From Gracilimonas sp. (GTDB lineage Bacteria > Bacteroidota > Rhodothermia > Balneolales > Balneolaceae): DNA of 64,000 nucleotides. Made by a program: the position numbers and the translations under genes. The stretch spans positions 1,302,001 through 1,366,000 of the forward strand of contig NZ_JABURM010000005.1 of assembly GCF_014762685.1 (NCBI RefSeq), read 5' to 3'. Below are positions 37,402-46,546 of the stretch, one piece after another (positions within the stretch are counted from its first letter, which is position 1; each line of letters begins with the position of its first letter). The notes beneath the pieces are model-generated. The model was not told where the DNA came from, did not search any database, and saw nothing but the letters and a program-made list of their open reading frames with translations.

Positions 37402-37472
37402 ATCGCGGATTTAGTGGATTGCACGGATTCTTTTAATCCCGGCAATCCCAAAATCCTGTAAATCAAGGTTCA
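37400..37472. repeat. Palindromic repeat starting at hisI stop codon
   Basis: An imperfect inverted repeat with the alternating cores GGATTT/GGATTG/CGGATT on the left and AATCCC/CAATCCC/AAATCC on the right. It begins on the hisI stop codon. The pattern recalls GGATT-rich dispersed repeats of Bacteroidota. Confidence 0.6.
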
Positions 37473-37501
37473 AAATTTCACGCCTTTCATATGTATCTTG
37501 T

Positions 37502-37530
37502 TCCGCATGCTCTGCGGAGGAAGCTTTTTT
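37502..37530 (+). terminator. Possible terminator downstream of hisI
   Basis: TCCGCA and TGCGGA pair around five bases; six T follow after a six-base gap. It is 100 bases from the hisI stop, so its role is uncertain. Confidence 0.4.
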
Positions 37531-37636
37531 AATTACGCAATTCTAAGCCCTCCTTACATTTACAAAATTGGATCTTTAGTCTAAAGCACCTATAATCCCT
37601 GAAATTTTTATTCGGGTAATAATTAAAGCTACTTCT

Positions 37637-38350
37637 ATGGATAAGTATAAAAATCTTCATCTGTGGCTGCTCATTCCTTTTTCAATCGCGGTACTGGGGT
37701 TTATGAGGAGTTACTATCTCAATTTTACGAACGCTTCCTGGGGAAATCACATTCATGGAATATCGGCGACTATTTGGTTTATGTTTGTGATCATTCAACC
37801 ATACCTGGCAACCCATGGTCAGCTTAAAAGACACCGATTATATGGCAAGATCGGCATGTTTTTAGCCGGAGCCGTATTTGCTTCTGCCCTTGTAATGATC
37901 CCAGAAAACATCCGTTTTGCCCAAACGGATATTGATCCCTGGGTCGCACCAGACTATTTCCTTTATGGAGTCTCCTTCTTTGATTTTGTAGCCATTACCG
38001 GGTTCGGAGTAAGTGTCATTATGGCCATCATCAAGTCTAAACAAATAGATGAACACGCCATCTGGATGGTTTCAACGGTACTTTGGGCATTGATGCCGGC
38101 ACTGGCCCGGTTTGGACTCGTCTTTGTTTTATGGTTTGGCGGGAGTCTGGGTTTTGCTGAAATCGCAATGATCACAACCCCTGCAATTATTATTACCGCT
38201 GGCATTATCATGTACAAACTTAAGCGATGGCACCCGGCTATGTTGGCCGTAATTATAGGACACATTGGCGTCTACTTGATCATTCCTTTAGGGAATAATC
38301 AAACCTGGATTGACTTTGCTACAGCGCTATTCTCATTCAAACAGTTCTAA
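37637..38350 (+). CDS. Seven-TM membrane protein, DUF2306-like
   Basis: 237 residues with seven hydrophobic helices. HGISATIWFMFVIIQPYLA, HRLYGKIGMF and the later DEHAIWMVST segment carry histidines in or near helices and resemble DUF2306-like membrane proteins. A heme- or quinone-binding role is conceivable but not supported by a named motif. Transcribed toward the deaD gene; their ends share a hairpin. Confidence 0.6.
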   Translation: MDKYKNLHLWLLIPFSIAVLGFMRSYYLNFTNASWGNHIHGISATIWFMFVIIQPYLATHGQLKRHRLYGKIGMFLAGAVFASALVMIPENIRFAQTDIDPWVAPDYFLYGVSFFDFVAITGFGVSVIMAIIKSKQIDEHAIWMVSTVLWALMPALARFGLVFVLWFGGSLGFAEIAMITTPAIIITAGIIMYKLKRWHPAMLAVIIGHIGVYLIIPLGNNQTWIDFATALFSFKQF

Positions 38351-38358
38351 TTGTTTCA

Positions 38359-38394
38359 TAAAAAAAGCCCAAAACCATTGCTGATTTTGGGCTT
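38359..38394 (-). terminator. Terminator between membrane gene and deaD
   Basis: AAGCCCAAAA and TTTTGGGCTT form a ten-base stem with a ten-base loop. On the minus strand it is followed by six T, so it serves deaD; it may also stop the plus-strand transcript. Confidence 0.85.
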
Positions 38395-38419
38395 CTAATA
38401 TATTCGGCTTTGCTAAGTA

Positions 38420-40246
38420 TTAAGAATATACTTCAGGACTTCTCTTCTTCTTGATTCTTCCGCCTCTGGATTTACTGAAAGGTTCACTTCCTTTAGACTT
38501 CCTATTCCCTTTTTTGGAATTAGATCCACCTTTTCCTTTATATCCTCCGGATGAAGAACCATTAGATGAGGAAGATCCATTGGTATCAGGTTTTGCTAAT
38601 TCAACGGAAATATCCCGGCCTTCAAATTTAGCGCCGTTCATGGCATCGAACAATTTGTTATCAAATCCTTCTTCCACTTCAAAAAATGAAAAGTTGTTTT
38701 GGATATCGATCTTACCAAAATCAGGTTTTTTACCGTTCATCTGTTCGTTAACAACACCCATCAAACGAGCAGGGTTTAAACCGTCTCTTCCGCCTACATT
38801 TAGAAAATAGCGGGTAAATCCGGCTTCAGCTACACGGCTGTTGCTGCTATTTCCACCTGAATTTCGCTTCCCTCTGTTTGAGGAAGAATTACGGTTATTA
38901 TTGTTTTTAGATTTTCCAGCCGTAGCATTAATATCTCCGGCTTGCTCGTAATACTCCAAAATCTGGTTGAATTCCATAGATACGAAGTGCTGAATGAGTT
39001 CCTGCCAACCTAAATCTGACAAACGCTCATACACTTCCGGTAAATATTTTTCAATCTGCTTCTGATTTACTTCTGTGGTTCGCAGTTTTTCAACCATATC
39101 CATCATGCGAACCCCGCAAACTTCTTCTCCTTTTGGGACGTCTTGCTTGATGAAATTTTTGCCTGACATTTTTTCCAGGGCTTTAATTCTGTTCATTTCA
39201 CGGGTGTGAATAATAGAGACTGAAATCCCACTATTCCCGGCACGACCTGTACGACCGCTTCGGTGAATATAAACTTCCAAATCATCAGGAAGATTATAGT
39301 TGATAACATGAGTTAAACTGTCAACATCAAGTCCGCGGGCGGCAACATCCGTAGCCACTAATAATTGCAATTCTTTATTTCGAAATCGATTCATTACTTC
39401 ATCGCGTTGAGCCTGAGATAAATCTCCGTTCAACAAATCGGCATTATAACCTTCTTTAGAAAGTTTAGAAGCTACTTCAGAAGTTTCGCGACGTGTTCTG
39501 CAAAATATAATTCCATAAATATCCGGGTTTACATCCGCGATGCGCTTCAAGGCATCATAACGATCTTTGGCATTCACCATGTAAAAATGATGCTCCACAT
39601 TAAGCGCACCGGAATTACGGGCATTCACCTGAATTTCCTCCGGATTGTTCATGTACTTACGCGCCATCTTGGAGATCTGATTTGGCATTGTAGCCGAAAA
39701 CAGCAGCGTTTGTTTTTCCTTCGGGGTGTCGTGAAGAATGGCATCCAGATCATCCTGAAAACCCATATTCAGCATTTCGTCGGCTTCATCTAAAATCAGA
39801 GACCGAACATTGGTTACATCCAGTTTTCTTCTCTTGATCAGATCCAGCATTCGTCCCGGGGTTCCAATAACCACCTGAGCACCATTCTTGAGTCCGCGTA
39901 TCTGCGTAGAGATATTAGCTCCGCCATATACAGCTAAGGTTTTAATACCTTTTTGATGTTTGGCAAAAGCCTTCAGATCCTTTTCAATTTGGATGGCCAG
40001 TTCACGGGTTGGTGAAAGCACCAAAACCTGAACATTGCTTGAGCCGGCATCCACTTGTTGCAATACAGGCATTCCGAAAGCACCTGTTTTCCCGGTCCCG
40101 GTTTGTGCCAGGGCAATTAAATCCTGCTGTGAAGCTAAAATAGTAGGAATAGCTCTTTCCTGTACTTCTGTTGGAGTTTCGAAGCCAAGATCTTCTACAG
40201 CTTGGCATATTTCGGGCGACAGGCCCAGTTCTTTAAACGTTGACAT
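38420..40246 (-). CDS. deaD: DEAD-box RNA helicase with DbpA-type RNA-binding domain
   Basis: 608 residues from the ATG at 40246, where MSTFKELGLSPEICQAV begins the Q-motif region; an upstream in-frame ATG at 40336 adds a non-conserved basic leader. Helicase motifs: [25 protein letters not shown] and HRSGRTGR. Residues about 485-560 match the DbpA/CsdA RNA-binding domain (FLNVGGRDG), followed by a Ser/Gly/Lys-rich tail. Functions in ribosome assembly or mRNA turnover, often at low temperature. Preceded by a 439-base gap, suggesting a long leader. Confidence 0.9.
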   Translation of the reverse strand: MSTFKELGLSPEICQAVEDLGFETPTEVQERAIPTILASQQDLIALAQTGTGKTGAFGMPVLQQVDAGSSNVQVLVLSPTRELAIQIEKDLKAFAKHQKGIKTLAVYGGANISTQIRGLKNGAQVVIGTPGRMLDLIKRRKLDVTNVRSLILDEADEMLNMGFQDDLDAILHDTPKEKQTLLFSATMPNQISKMARKYMNNPEEIQVNARNSGALNVEHHFYMVNAKDRYDALKRIADVNPDIYGIIFCRTRRETSEVASKLSKEGYNADLLNGDLSQAQRDEVMNRFRNKELQLLVATDVAARGLDVDSLTHVINYNLPDDLEVYIHRSGRTGRAGNSGISVSIIHTREMNRIKALEKMSGKNFIKQDVPKGEEVCGVRMMDMVEKLRTTEVNQKQIEKYLPEVYERLSDLGWQELIQHFVSMEFNQILEYYEQAGDINATAGKSKNNNNRNSSSNRGKRNSGGNSSNSRVAEAGFTRYFLNVGGRDGLNPARLMGVVNEQMNGKKPDFGKIDIQNNFSFFEVEEGFDNKLFDAMNGAKFEGRDISVELAKPDTNGSSSSNGSSSGGYKGKGGSNSKKGNRKSKGSEPFSKSRGGRIKKKRSPEVYS

Positions 40247-40685
40247 ATAGTATTTTTTAGTCGGTTTAATCCCGTTCAGAAATTTTTTGCTGTACGTTTT
40301 CTTGTCCGGAATAAATTTGGGGTGAGCTATGGACAAGAGGCAAGCACGACTGCTTGATTTACAAAGGCCAGCAAGGTTCTATAAACCTGAAAAGTTTAAT
40401 ATTCCAGTCTTATCGCGAACTCACGATTTTTAATAAGCCCTAAAGATACACATAAAAATCTTCTGGTATGAAATCTTTGTGAAATTAATTTCTGATCACC
40501 GTAATAGAAAACGCAGGTCCAAAACTCCTGTTTCACAGCTTCTTTATGACCGCACCTAATCGTGAATTTTTCTACCGTTATTTTGTTACTGTAAGAACAA
40601 AAGTGTTTGACTATGATTTTTCTTAAAAATTTACTCTTGATATGGTTAGATTTAGACAAAACAAAAAAGTAATTAAATCCTAAAA
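40247..40685. other. Long intergenic region / probable deaD leader
   Basis: No convincing gene. On the deaD side there is a perfect hairpin CAAGCA-CGAC-TGCTTG at 40341-40356. The 112-codon open frame across 40396-40734 is judged spurious. Long structured leaders are known for cold-induced helicases, so this gap may hold a thermo-sensitive 5' UTR. AT-rich stretches near 40600-40685 probably contain promoters for the plus-strand gene. Confidence 0.4.
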
Positions 40686-41372
40686 ATGAAGCATATAACC
40701 AATCATTATTCTGAAGCTCAACCCCTTTCTTCACTTGAAAAAAGAATTCTTAAGGAATTAGATGAACAAAGTATAAAACCTCGGGATTGTATTTGGGGGA
40801 CCTCTATCTGCAGTGATGAGGTCAACAACAGCCTTCTTGGATTAAGTAAACATTTTAAAGCTCCGGGACCATTTTTCTTTGGGGGTATTTCAGGTATCCC
40901 ATTTACGGGAAAGACAGGCTTCAAAGCTTTTTCCAGCCATATTCCTGATGATGGAGGAGCCGTTATCCTTTATGGGCCTCATATCGGACTCAACAAAGAA
41001 GGAGTGATTGGCAAGGTACATCGTGAAGGCCAAGAAAATCCCACCTCCTGCTGCGGATCATTAATTGCAGGCCTGAATAATGTGAAAGAAGGGAATGTGC
41101 TCACGATTTCCCATGATGATTATCAGCAAGGACAGGTGAATAAAATCCTTATCGAGCATTTTGAACAAATTAAAAAATCTGACACTCCGATTAAGACCAC
41201 CACCGAAATTGCTTTCAACCAAATTAAAAGAGAGCTCACGGATATTGTCTCGTCTTGTCTTGAACATTTAGGAAGCAGTCCGATTTTACTTATTGGCGGA
41301 ATTGTCATTAATACTGACTGGAACCAGGAAGACTTTTTTGAAATCAGGGATCTTACCTGGTTTAATCATTAG
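40686..41372 (+). CDS. LCIB-like (theta-type carbonic anhydrase-like) protein
   Basis: 228 residues, soluble. The pattern matches the LCIB/LCIC family of algae and bacteria: GTSICSDEVN near residue 38, GGISGIPFTGKTGFKAFSSH, a YGPHIG segment and a SCCGSLIAGL segment. Candidate zinc ligands are Cys42, His99 and Cys122 or Cys123; Asp44 and Arg113 could be the catalytic dyad as in beta-type enzymes. The family includes active carbonic anhydrases (theta class) and inactive members. Lone gene; next gene follows 38 bases later on the same strand. Identity rests on motif reading only. Confidence 0.65.
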   Translation: MKHITNHYSEAQPLSSLEKRILKELDEQSIKPRDCIWGTSICSDEVNNSLLGLSKHFKAPGPFFFGGISGIPFTGKTGFKAFSSHIPDDGGAVILYGPHIGLNKEGVIGKVHREGQENPTSCCGSLIAGLNNVKEGNVLTISHDDYQQGQVNKILIEHFEQIKKSDTPIKTTTEIAFNQIKRELTDIVSSCLEHLGSSPILLIGGIVINTDWNQEDFFEIRDLTWFNH

Positions 41373-41410
41373 ACTATACGGAATAACATTAATCACCCAA
41401 CTTCCCCCTC

Positions 41411-42304
41411 ATGCTGAAATACTTTCCCATACTTTTTGTTTTTGGATTTTTGACTGCAAGTTGTACTACAGAGAAATCTGAATCACCCGTTGTTAATTGG
41501 AATTCCGTCCAGGATTCTACAAATATTGCCTATACCGTAACGGGATTAGATGGTCCTGAAGCTGTTCGCTATGATCCGGACCAAGACGTCTATTTCATTG
41601 CTAACTTTACCGGAGGGGGCAACGATCAGGATTCCACCGGTTTTATTACCAAAGCTGATGCAGAAGGAAATATCATCGAGCGGGAATTCATGATCGGAAC
41701 GAAAAAAGCGCCACTCCATGCTCCACGTGGCATGTTTTTAGTAAATGAAACATTATGGGCAGTGGATGTTTTGGGGCTTCATGGTTTTAACAAGCAAACC
41801 GGAGAACAAACCGATTTTGTAGACTTCAGTGAGTTTGAGATTGGCTTTTTAAATGATGTATCAGCGAATGAGAATGGGATAATCTATGTAACAGATACCG
41901 GCAATCCCCGAGTCTATAAAGTGGAAAACGGTGCTGCTTCGATATTTCTTGATTCACTTGAAATTTCACCGAATGGAATTACGCTGGATCCTGAAAACGG
42001 AAAATTCGTTTTAGCTCCCTGGAGCGGAGAAACAACATTCTATACTTTTGATACTGAAAAAGATTTAGTGGAATACGATAATATAGCCGGTGGGTATTTT
42101 GACGGGTTGGAGTTTCTAAATGGAAAGCTCTTATTGGCAAGTCAACAGGATTCAAGTATTCGTATATTTGACGGAAATGAAAGTTCTATTCTCATTAAAA
42201 CATCAGGCAGACCGGCTGATATTGGAATTAACACCCAGTCAAATCATATAGCGGTGCCGTATATAGCGTTGGATCGCGTAGAAATTTGGGACTTAACCAA
42301 CTAA
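41411..42304 (+). CDS. SMP-30/NHL-like beta-propeller lipoprotein
   Basis: 297 residues with a lipoprotein signal ending LTASC (Cys18). The rest is a propeller of six blades with SMP-30/gluconolactonase-like features: GPEAVRYDPDQD, LNDVSANENGIIYVTD, SPNGITLDPENG and GYFDGLEFLNGK, with conserved Asn and Asp where calcium or metal would bind. Catalysis (lactone hydrolysis) is possible but many such lipoproteins are only binding proteins. It runs 12 bases ahead of the solo HATPase gene. Confidence 0.78.
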   Translation: MLKYFPILFVFGFLTASCTTEKSESPVVNWNSVQDSTNIAYTVTGLDGPEAVRYDPDQDVYFIANFTGGGNDQDSTGFITKADAEGNIIEREFMIGTKKAPLHAPRGMFLVNETLWAVDVLGLHGFNKQTGEQTDFVDFSEFEIGFLNDVSANENGIIYVTDTGNPRVYKVENGAASIFLDSLEISPNGITLDPENGKFVLAPWSGETTFYTFDTEKDLVEYDNIAGGYFDGLEFLNGKLLLASQQDSSIRIFDGNESSILIKTSGRPADIGINTQSNHIAVPYIALDRVEIWDLTN

Positions 42305-42316
42305 TACCGAGACTTA

Positions 42317-42799
42317 ATGTCTGATAATATAATTCCGTTTCCTGAAAATGAATTTGAACGGGTACTCAAAGAAAAGCTTGAAAATCTGTATGAACCACAG
42401 GCTCAAAGTAAGTCTATATCCTATGATGTAACCCTTGCCAATGATCATCGGGGGTTTGAATTTCCAAAAAGCAAACTCCTTCAGATTCTTGGAAACCTGA
42501 TTTCCAATGCTGTTAAATTCACCCCGGAAAACAGATTTGTTCAAGTAGAACTCAATATCAAAAAAACTGACAAAACTCTCAGTGCCATAGTGAAAGACAA
42601 CGGTGTTGGAATATCCCCCGAACAGATAGAAAAATTATTGAATGATGAGGGTGAAAGTACTCAGGGAACAGGAAATGAAAAGGGTTATGGTTTTGGACTG
42701 AAGTTAGCCAAACATCTTGCCGATTCCCTGAATGGAACCTTGCAAATTGAATCTGAAAGAAATAAAGGAACGACCATAACCGTCTCCATTCCTTTTTAG
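42317..42799 (+). CDS. Stand-alone histidine-kinase-type ATPase domain
   Basis: 160 residues, entirely an HATPase_c domain: N box NLISNAVKFTP, G1 DNGVGIS and G2 GYGFGLKLAKHLAD. The first 50 residues carry no phospho-acceptor histidine motif, and there is no TM or sensor. It may be a real split kinase, an anti-sigma-like ATPase, or the surviving end of a decayed sensor kinase. The intact start, tight spacing to the propeller gene and intact motifs favour function. Confidence 0.75.
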   Translation: MSDNIIPFPENEFERVLKEKLENLYEPQAQSKSISYDVTLANDHRGFEFPKSKLLQILGNLISNAVKFTPENRFVQVELNIKKTDKTLSAIVKDNGVGISPEQIEKLLNDEGESTQGTGNEKGYGFGLKLAKHLADSLNGTLQIESERNKGTTITVSIPF

Positions 42800-42804
42800 T
42801 TTAC

Positions 42805-44094
42805 TTACCCTTTGTTGCCTGAGCCTTTTCTTCTCCTTTTTCGATTACTGCTCTTGGGCTTCACATTATTACGGCTGTTACCGCTGGTCTTTCCTTTAGA
42901 GCGGGGTTTTCGGGATGGTCGGCGAGATTGTTGCTTGTCAGGTGCCGCCGGATTATGGTCGACCAAAGGAAACCCGTGCTCATCAATTACAGGGATTTGC
43001 TTCCCGATCAGTTTCTCAATATCACGTAAATAAGCTTTTTCCTGGGCATCGCAAAACGAGAGTGCCGTTCCATTTGCCCCGGCCCTTCCCGTCCGGCCGA
43101 TACGATGCACATAGGTTTCAGGAATATTCGGTATTTCATAGTTAATTACATATTGTAACTCATCTACATCAATCCCCCTGGCAGCAATATCCGTTGCTAC
43201 AAGCACGCGTGTTTGCTGTTCTTTGAAATTCCCCAAAGCCCGTTGTCGTGCAGCCTGGGATTTATTTCCGTGAATGGCTTCCGCCTGAATATTATTTCCG
43301 TTTAGTAACTTCACTACCTTATTGGCCCCGTGCTTAGTTCGGGTAAAGACCAACGCAGATTTAATTCCATCATCCTGCAGAACATCCACCAATAGGTTCC
43401 TCTTATTTCCTTTATCCACAAAGTAGATTCCTTGTTTGATGGCATCCACAGTAGGTGATTCGGGGGTGATTTCAACTTTTTCCGGCTTATATAAGATAGA
43501 GTTTGAAAGTTGTACGATCTCAGGCGGCATAGTAGCCGAAAAGAATAATGTTTGACGTTTGTTGGGGAGGGCTTTCAGTAATTTCTTTACGTCATGAATA
43601 AAACCCATATCGAGCATGCGGTCGGCTTCATCCAATACAAAAATTTCCACATCAGAAAGGGAAATAAATCCCTGGCTCATAAGGTCCAGTAAACGCCCCG
43701 GGGTAGCCGTGAGGATATCCACTCCGCGCTTCAGTTTTTTAACTTGACCCTTTTGGTTCACCCCTCCAAATATAACCGCAGTATCTAAATCCGTAAACCT
43801 TCCATAGCTTTGAAAACTTTCGTCAATCTGGATGGCCAATTCACGGGTTGGAGTAACAATCAAACTCCGGATTTTCCGATTTTGTCCACGCGATTTATTT
43901 GCACTTAATAACTGTATTATTGGAATGGCAAAAGCGGCCGTTTTTCCTGTCCCGGTCTGGGCGCACCCCAGTACATCGGTACCTTTAAGAGCAATGGGTA
44001 TGGCTTGAGATTGAATGGGTGTGGGGTGAGTGTATCCTTCTTCTTCCAGAGATTTAAGGATGGGCGTACTGAGGTTCAGTGATTTAAAAGACAT
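42805..44094 (-). CDS. rhlE: DEAD-box RNA helicase, RhlE type
   Basis: 429 residues. Motifs: Q motif [46 protein letters not shown] and HRIGRTGR. Lacks the DbpA RNA-binding domain; the C-terminus is a Lys/Arg/Ser-rich tail ([14 protein letters not shown]), as in RhlE. Involved in RNA metabolism and ribosome assembly. Convergent with the solo HATPase gene, six bases apart. Confidence 0.9.
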   Translation of the reverse strand: MSFKSLNLSTPILKSLEEEGYTHPTPIQSQAIPIALKGTDVLGCAQTGTGKTAAFAIPIIQLLSANKSRGQNRKIRSLIVTPTRELAIQIDESFQSYGRFTDLDTAVIFGGVNQKGQVKKLKRGVDILTATPGRLLDLMSQGFISLSDVEIFVLDEADRMLDMGFIHDVKKLLKALPNKRQTLFFSATMPPEIVQLSNSILYKPEKVEITPESPTVDAIKQGIYFVDKGNKRNLLVDVLQDDGIKSALVFTRTKHGANKVVKLLNGNNIQAEAIHGNKSQAARQRALGNFKEQQTRVLVATDIAARGIDVDELQYVINYEIPNIPETYVHRIGRTGRAGANGTALSFCDAQEKAYLRDIEKLIGKQIPVIDEHGFPLVDHNPAAPDKQQSRRPSRKPRSKGKTSGNSRNNVKPKSSNRKRRRKGSGNKG

Positions 44095-44109
44095 ATAGGG
44101 TATTAAATG

Positions 44110-44134
44110 AAAAAGCCCGGATCTGAGCCGGGCT
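44110..44134 (-). terminator. Terminator of the efflux operon
   Basis: AGCCCGG and CCGGGCT pair around seven bases and lead on the minus strand into a run of T. It lies about 180 bases after the last permease and just ahead of rhlE. Confidence 0.75.
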
Positions 44135-44272
44135 AAGAAAAGTGAGCCTCAATGTACGCATTAAATTGATGAAGTATTCTAAGAGGTGGTTTTATTGCCA
44201 CAACATTCGATCAGGTTGCCCGGGTTGGCATTTAGAACCTCAATGTTCGGAATGAAAACAAAGCACTTCAAA

Positions 44273-44317
44273 ATTCAATATTAAATATTCCTCGTTCAAT
44301 ATTCGGGCTTTAGCCCG
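44273..44317 (-). repeat. Dispersed repeat at the end of the efflux operon
   Basis: Reverse-oriented relative of the yidD-tail repeat (GAATATTGAACGAGGAATAT on the minus strand), joined to a CGGGC-TTTA-GCCCG hairpin that overlaps the permease stop codon. Confidence 0.5.
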
Positions 44318-45440
44318 TGGTTTTCTTATACCGGTTAATCGACACCAGCATCAACACACTCCCCATCCCGATGAGGATGTACACCATAGCCTGTATTTCC
44401 TGCCAGCCGGCTCCTTTGAGCAACACCATCCGCATGATTTTGATGAAATAAGCCACAGGATTGGCCAAAGTGATGTTTTGTGCCCATCCCGGCATGCTTT
44501 CTATCGGGGTGAACAGTCCACCCAGCAAAATGAAAACCACCATGATGAACCAGGCGATAAACATGGCTTGTTGCTGGGTGTTGGTCATGGTGGAGATGAG
44601 TAATCCCATGGACTGAATGACCACAAGGAAAATTCCGCCTACCACTAAAATAGTAGCCAAGCTTCCTAAAAAAGGAATATGGAATCCATATCGTGCCAAA
44701 GCCAGTCCTACCAAGAGGTCAAACATCCCGATAATCCAGAACGGCTTGAGCTTGCCAATCATAAACTGGTATTTACGGATGGGGGTAACGTTAAGCTGCT
44801 CAATGGTTCCGATTTCCTGTTCGCGGACAATATTCATCCCCGATAAAAACAAACCGATCATGGAAACCAGCACCACCAAAATACCCGGCACCATAAAGGT
44901 GATGTAATCCAAATCCGGATTGTACCAATTCTGAGGAATGAGATTGATGGTTTTGGCCTGAACCACTGCCGGTTCAGCCGATTTAATTTTCAACTCAACC
45001 TGTTTCTCCGTATTCAAATCATTCAAAATTGAAGCGCTGTAGGATTGAATGAGTCCGGCAGTACTCCCATCCACCGCATCAATGATAAGCTGAACAGGTG
45101 CTTCTCTCCCGCCGGTTAAATCTTCTTCAAAATCCGGTGGCACTACAATAATCAGGCTTATGCGTCCCGCATCCAGCCATTCCATCGCCTTATTCCTGTC
45201 GAAAGTTTCTGCCTGTAAATTGAAATAACCGGTAGACTGAAATTTAGCCACAAGCTCCCTGGAAACCTGTGACTGATCCATATCAAGGAGGGCAAAATCC
45301 ACTTCTTTCAATTCGTAAGTGGCCGCAAAGGAAAGGACCAAAAGTTGAATCACCGGCATCACAAAAAGGATCGGCAGCATGGCCTTATTCCGGAAAATCT
45401 GAAGAAATTCTTTTCGAAGTAAAAATCGGATGATTCTCAT
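44310..45440 (-). CDS. ABC-2 efflux permease (YbhR-like)
   Basis: 376 residues. TM near 25-45, a large extracytoplasmic domain to about 170, then five helices with EQEIGTIEQLNVTPIRKYQFMIGK split as EQEIGTIEQLNVTP and KYQFMIGK, the coupling-helix motif of ABC-2 exporters. It overlaps the preceding permease by four bases, ending the operon. Works as a heterodimer with it. Confidence 0.92.
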   Translation of the reverse strand: MRIIRFLLRKEFLQIFRNKAMLPILFVMPVIQLLVLSFAATYELKEVDFALLDMDQSQVSRELVAKFQSTGYFNLQAETFDRNKAMEWLDAGRISLIIVVPPDFEEDLTGGREAPVQLIIDAVDGSTAGLIQSYSASILNDLNTEKQVELKIKSAEPAVVQAKTINLIPQNWYNPDLDYITFMVPGILVVLVSMIGLFLSGMNIVREQEIGTIEQLNVTPIRKYQFMIGKLKPFWIIGMFDLLVGLALARYGFHIPFLGSLATILVVGGIFLVVIQSMGLLISTMTNTQQQAMFIAWFIMVVFILLGGLFTPIESMPGWAQNITLANPVAYFIKIMRMVLLKGAGWQEIQAMVYILIGMGSVLMLVSINRYKKTTG

Positions 45441-46546
45441 TGCAGCCTCACTTTGAATTTTTTAAGGCTCAGCCCGATAAATCCCAGTGTCATTACCAAC
45501 AAAACCAAAGTTTCTTTCCAAACTAATATCAGGTCGGAGCCTTTAAGCATAATGTCTCTTACAATGATTAAGAACCATTTTGCAGGAATAATATGAGAAA
45601 TACATTGCAAAGGAGCCGGCATACTTTCCACCGGGAAAATGAACCCGGAAAGTAAAACAGTTGGAAGCAGCAGTCCGGCCAGCGAGACCATCATCGCCGT
45701 TTGCTGATTGTTGGCCGCAGAGGAAATGAACACCCCTAATGCCAAGGCGGCCATAATAAACAATCCCGCCTCCAGGAAGAAGAACAGATATGACCCTTTA
45801 AAAGGAACATGAAACACAAACTCAGCAAGCACCAGGATAGTAATTACGTTCACTACCGACAAAACCATGTAGGGCAATACTTTACCGATTATAATATGAT
45901 AGGGTTTCAACGGTGAAACCAACAGTATTTCCATATTCCCCATCTCCTTTTCGCGAGTGATAGAGATGGACGTCATAAGAGCAGAAACCAGCATGAGGAT
46001 GACGGCGATGAGTCCCGGCACAAACAGGTTTACACTGCGCAGCTCCGGGTTGTACATCATCCGAACTTGAGGCTGAATTCCGGCTTGCTGCACCTGTGCC
46101 TCCCGGTTCAGTCCCTCCACATAATCCCGAACTATATTTGAGGTATATGCCTGTACCAAATTAGCCAGGTTTGGGTCGGTGGCATCGGTTATGATTTGAA
46201 TATTTGCCACATTTTCGCGAACCAGTTTCTCTTGAAAACCCGGTTCAAATACTACAATTTCCTTGATGTCTCCTTGACGAAATAACCCTTCCACTTCATC
46301 ATAATTTTCCAACAATGCCATCACCTGAAACGATTCCGAAGCCTCCAGTTTTTGAGTGATAGTCCTTGTCACCTCATCCTTGGAAAAATCAAGGATTCCA
46401 ATTTGAGCACCACTGATTTCATTCCGGATAGCAAAGCCAAACAACACCATCATGATCATGGGCATGCCGAAAAGCACTACCAGGGTACGCTTATCACGGT
46501 AAATCTGCTTGAATTCTTTGGTTACAAATCCTCGAAATGTATTCAT
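45437..46546 (-). CDS. ABC-2 efflux permease (YbhS-like)
   Basis: 369 residues, same architecture as the next permease: N-terminal TM (RTLVVLFGMPMIMMVLFGFA), extracytoplasmic domain, five C-terminal helices, and REKEMGNMEILLVSPLKPY as the coupling motif. Four-base overlaps on both sides with the ATPase and second permease genes indicate translational coupling. Confidence 0.92.
   Translation of the reverse strand: MNTFRGFVTKEFKQIYRDKRTLVVLFGMPMIMMVLFGFAIRNEISGAQIGILDFSKDEVTRTITQKLEASESFQVMALLENYDEVEGLFRQGDIKEIVVFEPGFQEKLVRENVANIQIITDATDPNLANLVQAYTSNIVRDYVEGLNREAQVQQAGIQPQVRMMYNPELRSVNLFVPGLIAVILMLVSALMTSISITREKEMGNMEILLVSPLKPYHIIIGKVLPYMVLSVVNVITILVLAEFVFHVPFKGSYLFFFLEAGLFIMAALALGVFISSAANNQQTAMMVSLAGLLLPTVLLSGFIFPVESMPAPLQCISHIIPAKWFLIIVRDIMLKGSDLILVWKETLVLLVMTLGFIGLSLKKFKVRLQ

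Noticed and set aside
36827-37472. CRISPR-like repeats
   Set aside because: The repeats are single palindromic units of different families, with no regular spacer array and no cas genes.
40396-40734. 112-codon open frame on the minus strand upstream of deaD
   Set aside because: It overlaps the start of the LCIB-like gene, has no domain, unusual composition and no good ribosome site.
42317-42799. Call as pseudogene of a sensor kinase
   Set aside because: All ATP-binding motifs are intact, the start is clean, and the upstream gene leaves no room for a lost N-terminal half.
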